DNA of 63,889 nucleotides from Desulfurococcaceae archaeon (GTDB lineage: Archaea > Thermoproteota > Thermoprotei_A > Sulfolobales > Desulfurococcaceae), in NCBI GenBank assembly GCA_028275705.1, contig JAPWUD010000007.1, positions 1 to 63,889 on the forward strand, read 5' to 3'. Positions 16,572 through 22,795 of the stretch are shown here, one piece after another. The notes under the pieces were generated by a model that had not been told where the DNA came from, did not search any database, and saw only the letters and a program-made list of their open reading frames with translations. The position numbers and the translations under genes are program-made. Every line of letters begins with the position of its first letter. Within the stretch, counting starts at the first letter, position 1.

Positions 16572-16690
16572 GCCGGTTATTAACTCAATCTCTTTTTCCC
16601 CTTCAACTTCATTTTTAAACGTCTATCCCCTAGCAAGCTCTCAGTAAGATATCATGGTTTATGCATAGCGTAAACAACTATTACTCAACA

Positions 16691-17095
16691 CTATTCACTC
16701 CCAATACTCCTAATGACCATTAATAAACCACCGTCACCAGCCAACAATACACCATACTTAAGGATCTCCTTTACTAATCCAGACCTTCTTCTAGCCAGCT
16801 CTAAAAGCTCACTAATAGTGTATACTCTCGGCTCTACATCTATTGGGAGTGTGGGGTCTATGAAGTCCGATATTCTATCTGGGTACCTCCTAGGGTAGTT
16901 ATCATCGACTACTAAAACCACATCAGCGTCCGAGAATGCAGTGTAGTCTCCTCGAGCTAGAGAACCTATTAAGAAGACTGCGATGGCGCCTTTCTTAAGT
17001 GATTCTTCAGCATATCTCCTCAATTTATTGAGAACCTCCCCGTAGTTTAATTTAAAGACCTTTAGACCTACAGAACTCGATGACTCTACGTGCAT
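16691..17095 (-). CDS. MNT-type nucleotidyltransferase of HEPN/MNT module
   Basis: A minimal nucleotidyltransferase of about 134 residues. The signature F-L-I-G-S-L-A-R-G-D-Y-T-A-F-S-D-A-D-V near residue 38 is the G-S-x(10)-D-x-D active site; the third acid is D-V-E in P-I-D-V-E-P-R. In HEPN/MNT systems this protein is the antitoxin and modifies (AMPylates) the HEPN ribonuclease. It follows the HEPN gene with an unusually long overlap: the frame is open to 17116, and ATG 17095 gives 44 bases of overlap, though no closer start codon exists. It would be translated from the same mRNA. Confidence 0.82.
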   Translation of the reverse strand: MHVESSSSVGLKVFKLNYGEVLNKLRRYAEESLKKGAIAVFLIGSLARGDYTAFSDADVVLVVDDNYPRRYPDRISDFIDPTLPIDVEPRVYTISELLELARRRSGLVKEILKYGVLLAGDGGLLMVIRSIGSE

Positions 17096-17453
17096 AGTCG
17101 ATACACCTCTCGGCATCAGACTTCGAATAGTACTCCATGGGTGAACCCTCAGGGTATGAGTTTGGATATCTCGTGGCTATATAGTGTCTATCCAGCTCTC
17201 TAGCCATGTCCACCAACTCCTCCAGCGGCTTATACTCGCCTGGAAGACTCTCAAGCAATCTTGAAATGGAATGCCCCCACACCTCGATCCCTAATTTCTG
17301 GTATAGAGCTTTCACAGCTTTCTCAGACGCCTGGTGTGCCGCAAAGCATACCCACTCGTAATCACCGAGACTAAGCGATTTTTCAGCGTGTTCAAAGTCT
17401 CTTACTGCTTGTTTAAACCAATCCCTAGCTCTAGAAACCAACTTCAATGGCAC
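17052..17453 (-). CDS. HEPN-domain protein of HEPN/MNT module
   Basis: A 133-residue all-helical HEPN protein. It has W-F-K-Q-A-V-R-D-F-E-H-A-E near the N-terminus, C-F-A-A-H-Q-A-S-E-K-A-V-K-A-L-Y, then H-S-I-S-R-L-L, and R-Y-P-N-S-Y-P-E-G-S-P-M-E-Y-Y, a pattern typical of Pfam HEPN proteins paired with MNT genes. The family acts as a metal-independent ribonuclease toxin in HEPN/MNT pairs. It is the first gene of a two-gene operon. The classical R-x(4-6)-H is not obvious, so RNase activity is uncertain. Confidence 0.8.
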   Translation of the reverse strand: MPLKLVSRARDWFKQAVRDFEHAEKSLSLGDYEWVCFAAHQASEKAVKALYQKLGIEVWGHSISRLLESLPGEYKPLEELVDMARELDRHYIATRYPNSYPEGSPMEYYSKSDAERCIDYARRVIEFCRSKGL

Positions 17454-17540
17454 CTAATTAATACTAGTCCATAAAACTCTATTATATCGACTACCCATGA
17501 TCCGGCTTTACCAGAGAACAATTAAAAATAATGAATAAGT

Positions 17541-17650
17541 GTTTAAGCGCCATCTTCAATGGAAAGACCCCGCTTCTCAGTATTTAACTAGTCTGGAGTG
17601 TTATAGCTGCGAGTCATCGATGGGAAAGCGGCAGAATACTGAATTAAAAA
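17541..17650 (+). ncRNA. Possible structured RNA between HEPN gene and aminotransferase
   Basis: The 220-base gap 17454-17673 has a TATA-like gtttaagc at 17541-17548 and then an 8-base inverted repeat, tcagtatt at 17577-17584 with aatactga at 17635-17642, enclosing a nested ctgc/gcag pair. This could be a small RNA on the plus strand, or a structure in the 3' region of the convergent gene. No known family was recognised. Confidence 0.25.
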
Positions 17651-17673
17651 GTGTCTTTCAAGGAGGAATTAAA

Positions 17674-19035
17674 CTACTCCCACGCAGCCATGTATTTTAA
17701 TACTTCGTCTGGGACTTTGCCGTTTAATACGTCTTTAACCGACTCCTCAATGATCTCTAATCCCCTATCCAAGTCATCCTCGGGGATTGTTAGTGGTGGC
17801 GCGATTCTCAGGACGTTTCCATACTTTCCATAAGTCATCATTATCAACCCCTTCTCCCATGCTCTCCAAATAATCTTCAACGCAGTCTTTCTATCTGGCT
17901 CCTTGGTCTTCTTGTCTTTGACAACGTCGACACCGATCATTAGTCCAAGCCCCCTTACATCCCCTATAACCTCATACCTCTCCTTCATCTCCTCTAGTCT
18001 CTTAGTAGCTAAACCACCTAGCTTACTAGCTCTATCATATAGTTTATTCTCGAGAACATACTTAACAGTTGCCAAAGCCCCCGCTACTGATGCAGCGTGA
18101 GCTGCTGATGTAGCAAAGTATGTTTGTGGGGGTGCTGAGTCTAGGATATCTGCTCTACCAATAACAGCGGAGACGGGCATTCCGCCTCCAAGAGCTTTAC
18201 CCGCTACGAGGAGATCTGGCTCTACGTTGAAGTGCTCAATAGCCCATAATCTACCAGTTCTACCCATACCTGTTTGAACTTCATCATCGATAAAGACTAT
18301 TCCATATTCCCTCGTAATCCTCCTAACACCCTCAACGTAGTTTCTAGGTGGAACTAGTACTCCTCCATCACCCTGAATAGGCTCGAAGAGTAGTGCTGCC
18401 ACGGAGTACCCTGAGATCTTTTTAAGCAATTTATCTAGTTCACTCAAGTGGTGTTCACCGCACTCCACTGGATCATCTATCCCCCCACACCTATATGTAT
18501 CTGGGTACTCGGTGAAGTATACTTCGCGGAATGGAATAGCAATCCTCAAATCCTCCTTGAATGAGCCCCCAACAGCTATGCCTAGAGCTGTTGTCCCATG
18601 GTATGAGTAAGTGTATGAGATTAACCTTGGTCTCCGAGTATATATGAGGGAGGCTTTTATAGCTGTGTCATTAGCATCTCCACCACTAAGTCCAATAGCC
18701 ACTTTCTTCTCGAAGCTACCCGGTGTATTCTTAACGAGTACTTCAGCTAACTCGACAACAGGCTCATGGTAGAGGTATAGGCAGTAGTGTATGAATTTAT
18801 CTAGTTGCTTTTTAACAGCATCTACAACCTCTCTATTACTATGCCCAACATTATATGTAGCTGCACTAGATAGGAAGTCTATGTAGACTCTACCCTCAAT
18901 ATCCCAAACCCTAGCGTTCTCAGCTCTCGAGACAACTAGTGGAAAGTACTTAAACGCCTGTCCACTAGTAATATACATTCTATATTTCCTAAGAATAGAC
19001 TCAACTCTAGGGGATATAGTAGACACATTTAACAC
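17674..19035 (-). CDS. Class III PLP aminotransferase / amino acid racemase-like (paralogue)
   Basis: A 453-residue paralogue of the enzyme at 3626-4993, colinear over its whole length. D-D-E-V-Q-T-G-M-G-R-T-G lies near residue 250 and the PLP lysine in A-G-K-A-L-G-G-G near residue 278, so all standard class III residues are present. The N-terminal Y-I-D-F-L-S-S-A-A-T-Y-N-V-G-H-S is typical. Candidates are ornithine or GABA aminotransferase, or the Thermococcales-type amino acid racemases that share this fold and size. It is a single gene with its promoter in the divergent region 19036-19190. Confidence 0.85.
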   Translation of the reverse strand: MLNVSTISPRVESILRKYRMYITSGQAFKYFPLVVSRAENARVWDIEGRVYIDFLSSAATYNVGHSNREVVDAVKKQLDKFIHYCLYLYHEPVVELAEVLVKNTPGSFEKKVAIGLSGGDANDTAIKASLIYTRRPRLISYTYSYHGTTALGIAVGGSFKEDLRIAIPFREVYFTEYPDTYRCGGIDDPVECGEHHLSELDKLLKKISGYSVAALLFEPIQGDGGVLVPPRNYVEGVRRITREYGIVFIDDEVQTGMGRTGRLWAIEHFNVEPDLLVAGKALGGGMPVSAVIGRADILDSAPPQTYFATSAAHAASVAGALATVKYVLENKLYDRASKLGGLATKRLEEMKERYEVIGDVRGLGLMIGVDVVKDKKTKEPDRKTALKIIWRAWEKGLIMMTYGKYGNVLRIAPPLTIPEDDLDRGLEIIEESVKDVLNGKVPDEVLKYMAAWE

Positions 19036-19190
19036 CAGTAAAATCTAAAACTACGCAGTTAATAAACACATTAGTTAGAGGAGTACTTACTCCTAGTACC
19101 GTAGTAGGGGGTGATGGAAAAATACTTATTAATAATGACCAAGTTTTAAGATAGTAGAGAGAAGGGGAGTTTATACATAGAATAACAAGT

Positions 19191-19610
19191 ATGTGTAGGA
19201 ACATGGCGTCGAGGCAGGTATTCAATAAGTACGTTAATAGAGTGATAGAAGTATTTGAAGTAGTTATAGTGGTTGCACTACTAGTACTAGCAATATACGC
19301 TATTGTATTCCTCGTGCGAGACATGGCGGGCATTAAGCCTAGTTCACCCATAGAAGAATTGAGAGTAGTTTTTTCCAGTGTGTTAGCGGTAATAGTTATA
19401 GTAGAGTTAGTTAAGACATTTACAGTGTCTCGTAGTGGTGAAGAGTACTTTGAGGGATTCATAGAAGTAGGCATTATAATACTAGTGAGGGAGATAGCCG
19501 TTTCGACGATAAGCGGGGAGATCTTATACTCTCTAATGGCTAGTGGTGGAGTACTACTACTAGCACTAGCACTATTCGCAATAAAGCGATCTAGAGCAAT
19601 TGGAAAATAA
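19191..19610 (+). CDS. PsiE-like small membrane protein
   Basis: A 139-residue membrane protein with four hydrophobic segments and short loops. Its pattern (V-F-E-V-V-I-V-V-A-L-L-V-L-A-I, E-L-V-K-T-F near the middle, and E-V-G-I-I-I-L-V-R-E-I-A) resembles the phosphate-starvation-inducible PsiE family, in which E-L-x-x-T-x and R-E-I are conserved. Function of PsiE in archaea is unknown. The start is ATG-like at 19191 (M-C-R-N) or ATG 19203. It is divergent from the aminotransferase. The reverse frame over this gene is also open but is a shadow. Confidence 0.65.
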   Translation: MCRNMASRQVFNKYVNRVIEVFEVVIVVALLVLAIYAIVFLVRDMAGIKPSSPIEELRVVFSSVLAVIVIVELVKTFTVSRSGEEYFEGFIEVGIIILVREIAVSTISGEILYSLMASGGVLLLALALFAIKRSRAIGK

Positions 19611-19664
19611 ACCCTCACTAATTTTATTAAAATCCCCTGTTCTTAAATCATACTGGTTGAGAAC

Positions 19665-20030
19665 ATGGTAAATACATATATTAAGGAGAAGACAAAGGAG
19701 TTAACTACCAGAGAGAGGGAGGAGAGGTATAAGTATCTGGGTAAAGAAGTCATAGATGTAAATGACCCGGGACTCGATAGTATACCGGAGTTTTATGGAA
19801 TAGCAAACGCTATTTGGAGTGATTGGGTGGAGGGTAAAATAAATACTAAGACAGCACTTGGTAGACTCCTATTATTAAAGCTCTTGACTAATAAGAGTAA
19901 AAACAAGAAGATCACTAGTATACCCGATGAGGAATTAGAGGAGGTAAGGAAGTTCATAGACTACGTAATGCAAGTAGTGAGAAACGAGAGTAGGAGAAAG
20001 GGGGAGCCGGAGGAGAGTAGGAGGATTTAA
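19665..20030 (+). CDS. Conserved-looking soluble protein of unknown function
   Basis: A 121-residue charged helical protein; I do not recognise it. It has a basic N-terminus (K-E-K-T-K-E-L-T-T-R-E-R-E-E-R-Y), a central region with I-P-E-F-Y-G-I-A-N-A-I-W-S-D-W-V-E-G-K, and a basic C-terminal tail (E-S-R-R-K-G-E-P-E-E-S-R-R-I). There are no cysteines, signal peptide or membrane spans. It sits alone between the PsiE-like gene and the broken ABC gene, with a TATA-like ttattaaaat at about 19624-19633 and an ATG start. DNA or RNA binding is possible from the charge pattern. Confidence 0.6.
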   Translation: MVNTYIKEKTKELTTREREERYKYLGKEVIDVNDPGLDSIPEFYGIANAIWSDWVEGKINTKTALGRLLLLKLLTNKSKNKKITSIPDEELEEVRKFIDYVMQVVRNESRRKGEPEESRRI

Positions 20031-20136
20031 CAATTGCAAAGCATTGATTAATTTTAGAACTAAGTTTTTAAATTACTCAATCATGATGTAAACATGTTGA
20101 CTTACTAGAGACACATTTAAGCTATATGGTGTCTCT

Positions 20137-20442
20137 GTGGCCATAGAGATCATAGACCTACATGCTGGATATAGAAGAGGTGATTTCGTACTTAGAGGAG
20201 TGAACATGGTGATCCAGGGAGACGCAGTTATACTAGGCCCTAATGGAAGTGGGAAGACAACCCTGCTGAGGGCCATAACGGGGATTACAGTTTCTAAGAA
20301 AGGGAGGATATTGATTGGTGGATTGGAGGATGCTTATATAGGTGGAAGATACTTCATTAGGAGGTATAGTTTAAGAGAATATGAGGAGTCGAGAAGATTT
20401 GTCGAGGAGGTATTCAAGTGCATCGGTATTTCAAATACTTAA
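20137..20442 (+). pseudogene. Truncated ABC-transporter ATPase
   Basis: A 101-residue remnant of an ABC ATPase. The N-terminal strand and Walker A (L-G-P-N-G-S-G-K-T-T-L-L) are intact, but the frame ends after F-V-E-E-V-F-K-C-I-G-I, where the ABC signature should follow; the signature, Walker B and switch histidine are all missing. No permease is adjacent. The 3' end overlaps the MNT gene at 20418 by 25 bases, so the MNT gene probably replaced the rest of the ABC gene. The remnant cannot hydrolyse ATP alone. The GTG at 20137 is a possible start. Confidence 0.7.
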
Positions 20443-20738
20443 GAGAGTCAAAAAGGGATTTAGAGGAAAACCTTGAGAAGTACTTAGAGGCATTGAGAGG
20501 ACTCGCTACTAGGTATAATGGAAGACTATATATCTTTGGATCCTATTTAAAGGGTGATTACACTGCAGCAAGCGATGTAGATGTTTTAATTGAAGTACCG
20601 GACAGTATTAATAGACTCCAAGTACTACACGAGGCAAGAAGACTTGTTCAAAATAGAAGAATTGAAATACATGTTTTAAATCGATCTGAAGCCGAGTTAT
20701 TTAAGAGGATAATTAAGGAGTACAAGGAGGTAGCATAG
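20418..20738 (+). CDS. Orphan MNT-type nucleotidyltransferase
   Basis: A 106-residue minimal nucleotidyltransferase. I-F-G-S-Y-L-K-G-D-Y-T-A-A-S-D-V-D-V-L-I-E is the G-S-x(10)-D-x-D active site, and R-I-E-I-H-V provides the third acid. Such proteins are normally antitoxins paired with a HEPN toxin, but here there is none; the upstream neighbour is a broken ABC gene and the downstream neighbour a nuclease-like gene. It starts at GTG 20418 inside the ABC fragment, so it may lack its own promoter and depend on the broken gene's transcript. Either it is an orphan antitoxin or its partner was lost. Confidence 0.78.
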   Translation: MHRYFKYLRESKRDLEENLEKYLEALRGLATRYNGRLYIFGSYLKGDYTAASDVDVLIEVPDSINRLQVLHEARRLVQNRRIEIHVLNRSEAELFKRIIKEYKEVA

Positions 20739-20767
20739 CTCTCGTTGAGATGCAGAGGAATAGTCCT

Positions 20768-20777
20768 CTTTATAAAT
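20768..20777 (+). promoter_or_regulatory. TATA box for the nuclease-like gene
   Basis: The sequence ctttataaat lies about 41-50 bases upstream of the TTG at 20818, giving a short leader with a GGGTCG ribosome-site-like stretch. Confidence 0.5.
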
Positions 20778-20817
20778 ACCTGGTATATAGGTGGATAGAT
20801 ATAATGGGTCGACGTAA

Positions 20818-21576
20818 TTGGTCTTCGATGAGGAATTAAGTGGGGATGAATTTGAAGAAGAGGAGTGGGATGAAGAGTGTGGTAGAGTTGTTAAGGTGTA
20901 TGTTGTTAAAGCAAGTGACGTGGCAAAAATACTAACTCCTCCCCCTGTAGGAGACATGGTTTTAATGAAGTTTGGGAAGATCTTTGAGGAAGAGTATGCT
21001 CTTGCAAACCACATATATAACATGACTATCTACCAGCAGGTTTCAAAGTGGTTTACGAGGAAGATAGCTGCGAGGCTGAGGGCTGAGGGTATTTATAGGA
21101 AGGATCTTGTTGCTAAAGCTTATAGAGCATACTCTGCACTCATTAAAGCTGGTGTTACTGGGGAGAAGCCGAGGACTGTGTTTAAGAGGATTGGAGAGAA
21201 AATCTATGTGTCTGCACAGCCTGATCTATACGATGAGTCGACTGAGACTTACTACGAGTTTAAACTGTATCCTATAAACGAGTATGCTAGGAAGCAGGCA
21301 GAGGTTTTTGCATGGGTTCTTGGTAAACCAGTTGTTTTAATTGGATTGAGAGAGGATGAGAAGGGATATATAACAGTGGAGAGGGAGGTTGTAAATCCAC
21401 CCGTGGAGCTAGAAGTAGATGTAAATGAGTTATTGAAGATGGCTGTATTGGAGGAATTCTGTGAAAAACTCGAAATACCTCTATTCCAGTATGAGAGGGA
21501 GTGTGAGAAGAGAGCTAGATATGCGAGATTCATAAGCTTCCTCGAGGATGATGAAGACTTCTACGAGGATTATTAG
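20818..21576 (+). CDS. PD-(D/E)XK-like nuclease, uncharacterised
   Basis: A 252-residue protein that looks like a RecB/Cas4-type PD-(D/E)XK nuclease. After a helical domain with W-F-T-R-K-I-A-A-R-L, it has S-A-Q-P-D-L-Y, then Y-Y-E-F-K-L-Y, then A-R-K-Q-A-E-V-F-A-W; the D, E-x-K and Q-x-E residues fit the catalytic core (strand-strand-helix). The first ~20 residues and the C-terminal tail are strongly acidic (D-E-E-L-S-G-D-E-F-E-E-E-E-W and D-D-E-D-F-Y-E-D-Y). The start is TTG. It lies in the accessory zone between an orphan MNT gene and a toxin-antitoxin module. The nuclease call is inference from motif order. Confidence 0.6.
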   Translation: MVFDEELSGDEFEEEEWDEECGRVVKVYVVKASDVAKILTPPPVGDMVLMKFGKIFEEEYALANHIYNMTIYQQVSKWFTRKIAARLRAEGIYRKDLVAKAYRAYSALIKAGVTGEKPRTVFKRIGEKIYVSAQPDLYDESTETYYEFKLYPINEYARKQAEVFAWVLGKPVVLIGLREDEKGYITVEREVVNPPVELEVDVNELLKMAVLEEFCEKLEIPLFQYERECEKRARYARFISFLEDDEDFYEDY

Positions 21577-21656
21577 TGTTTTTAATTAAGAATAGGAATA
21601 TCCCCGATGCAAGTATTGATTTAATTAGTAGATTTAAGAGATTAATGAGTTGGTAA
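21576..21656 (+). pseudogene. 26-codon remnant preceding module 2
   Basis: A short frame starting GTG at 21576, overlapping the stop of the nuclease gene, contains N-R-N-I-P-D-A-S-I-D-L-I-S-R-F and ends M-S-W. The N-I-P step resembles the end of the module's antitoxins (A-N-I-P, A-G-I-P), so it could be the tail of a further lost antitoxin. It is too short to be certain. Confidence 0.25.
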
Positions 21657-21671
21657 TGCAGTGTGGGATAA

Positions 21672-21896
21672 TTGAATAAAATTAACTACTGGTCTATGCT
21701 TGAAGAAGAGGCGAGGGAAATAAGGAGGAAGAGTGCTGATTGGAAATATATTGAGTCTCTTCCAGCTAGGTTGAAATTTGCGTTGAAGTATTACATTGAA
21801 ACAGGAGATCTATACGTGGCATCTAGAATTGCTGGTTTAACGATAGAGGAGTTTAATGAGTTGAGGAAGAAAGCCGGGGTTCCTAATGTTGCTTAA
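21672..21896 (+). CDS. Antitoxin A of module 2 (UPF0175-like)
   Basis: A 74-residue antitoxin, first gene of the second A-PIN-B module. The core reads L-E-E-E-A-R-E-I-R-R-K-S-A-D-W-K-Y-I-E-S-L-P, then A-L-K-Y-Y-I-E-T-G-D-L-Y-V-A-S-R-I-A-G and E-E-F-N-E-L-R then A-G-V-P. The D-L-Y-x-A-S and E-E-F-N-E-L-R parts match gene A of module 1, while the E-S-L-P segment matches gene B of its own module. It overlaps the toxin by 11 bases. The start is TTG 21672; a weak TATA (gatttaag) lies at about 21631. Confidence 0.76.
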   Translation: MNKINYWSMLEEEAREIRRKSADWKYIESLPARLKFALKYYIETGDLYVASRIAGLTIEEFNELRKKAGVPNVA

Positions 21897-22443
21897 TTTA
21901 TTCGCTATAGCTGATACGTGTTTCTTAATTGACTGGTCTTATTGGAGATATAGGGATGTATTATTCGAGTTATTTAAAACAGTCTTTATTCCAGAGAATG
22001 TATTAAGAGAGGTTAAGAGCGAGAATACACTTGATTGGATTACATCTAACTTGGCAAAAGGAAAACTCGCTTTATACACGGAAACCCCAGACATAGTAGA
22101 ATTTGCAACACGCATTATGGAGAAATCAAGGCTAATACCAGGACTAAGAGGAGTAGACCTTCCCGAAGGGATTTGCTTAGCGGTAGGGAAAAGGAGAGGG
22201 TACTTTGTTCTCACGGAGAATAGAGGGGCTTTAATGGCTGTTGACATTCTCGAGGAGTTATCGAGTGTTAGGGTCTGGAGATCGTTGGAAGTAATCGTAG
22301 AGGCTATTAAAAAGAAATTAATACCCGGTAATCCAGTAGATATTTTTAAATCATATGAAGAAGACACTAAGCACTTCTTCCCACGGAGAGAACTCGGGGT
22401 TGTTATAAATGAGCTTAGAGGAGAAACTAGAGAAGTGGCGTAA
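21886..22443 (+). CDS. PIN-domain toxin of module 2
   Basis: A 185-residue PIN-domain protein homologous to the toxin at 12788-13312. A-I-A-D-T-C-F-L-I-D-W, F-I-P-E-N-V-L-R-E-V, V-D-L-P-E-G and V-L-T-E-N-R-G-A cover the acidic active-site positions, and D-T-K-H-F-F-P-R-R-E-L is the shared C-terminal motif. It is predicted to be a VapC/DUF3368-like ribonuclease. It overlaps antitoxin A by 11 bases and antitoxin B by 35 bases, so all three genes are probably translationally coupled. Toxicity and target RNA are untested inferences. Confidence 0.8.
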   Translation: MLLNLFAIADTCFLIDWSYWRYRDVLFELFKTVFIPENVLREVKSENTLDWITSNLAKGKLALYTETPDIVEFATRIMEKSRLIPGLRGVDLPEGICLAVGKRRGYFVLTENRGALMAVDILEELSSVRVWRSLEVIVEAIKKKLIPGNPVDIFKSYEEDTKHFFPRRELGVVINELRGETREVA

Positions 22444-22642
22444 GCTGGAGGAGGAGGCAAGGGAAATACGTAGAAGAAGCGCTAATTGGGAATTCATAGA
22501 GTCTCTTCCAAAGAAATTAAAGGCTTCCTTAATATACTACATTGAGACAGGGGATATTAGGACCTCGGCTAAGCTCGCAGGATTAGACATTGAAGACTTT
22601 AGAACGCTTCTTCGAAGAGCAAATATCCCTGTTGTTGTCTAA
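22409..22642 (+). CDS. Antitoxin B of module 2 (UPF0175-like)
   Basis: A 77-residue antitoxin following the toxin. The core L-E-E-E-A-R-E-I-R-R-R-S-A-N-W-E-F-I-E-S-L-P resembles gene A of its own module; the second half, D-I-R-T-S-A-K-L-A-G and then R-A-N-I-P, resembles gene B of module 1. It begins inside the toxin gene (35-base overlap) at ATG 22409. The last residues are hydrophobic (V-V-V). The tRNA-Thr gene follows after 36 bases on the opposite strand. Confidence 0.76.
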   Translation: MSLEEKLEKWRKLEEEAREIRRRSANWEFIESLPKKLKASLIYYIETGDIRTSAKLAGLDIEDFRTLLRRANIPVVV

Positions 22643-22677
22643 TTGAATAAATAATCAACCCAAGGATTATCGCTTTA

Positions 22678-22751
22678 AGCCGCCGCCGGGATTTGAACCC
22701 GGGACCTCCGCCTTACCAGGGCGGCGCTCCACCAGGCTGAGCTACGGCGGC
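22678..22751 (-). tRNA. tRNA-Thr (GGT anticodon)
   Basis: Read on the minus strand, the 7-bp acceptor stem GCCGCCG/CGGCGGC, the D stem GCTC/GAGC, the anticodon stem CCGCC/GGCGG with the loop ctGGTaa, and the T arm ccggg-ttcaaat-cccgg fold as a standard tRNA without intron. The anticodon GGT reads ACC/ACU threonine codons. The unpaired discriminator is T (U), as usual for archaeal tRNA-Thr. CCA is not encoded. Confidence 0.95.
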
Positions 22752-22780
22752 GGGTTTCTTTATTGGATTATCTCTGTATC

Positions 22781-22790
22781 CTTTATAAAT
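22781..22790 (-). promoter_or_regulatory. TATA box of tRNA-Thr
   Basis: On the minus strand the sequence atttataaag at 22781-22790 is about 30 bases upstream of the tRNA 5' end at 22751. It lies between the tRNA and the stop of the helicase gene, so the tRNA has its own promoter. Confidence 0.55.
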
Positions 22791-22795
22791 ATGTG

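Noticed and set aside
19007-19618. 203-codon minus-strand frame opposite the PsiE-like gene
   Set aside because: The composition (Thr, Ser, Ile rich) is that of a reverse-complement shadow, and it runs through the divergent promoter and the aminotransferase start.
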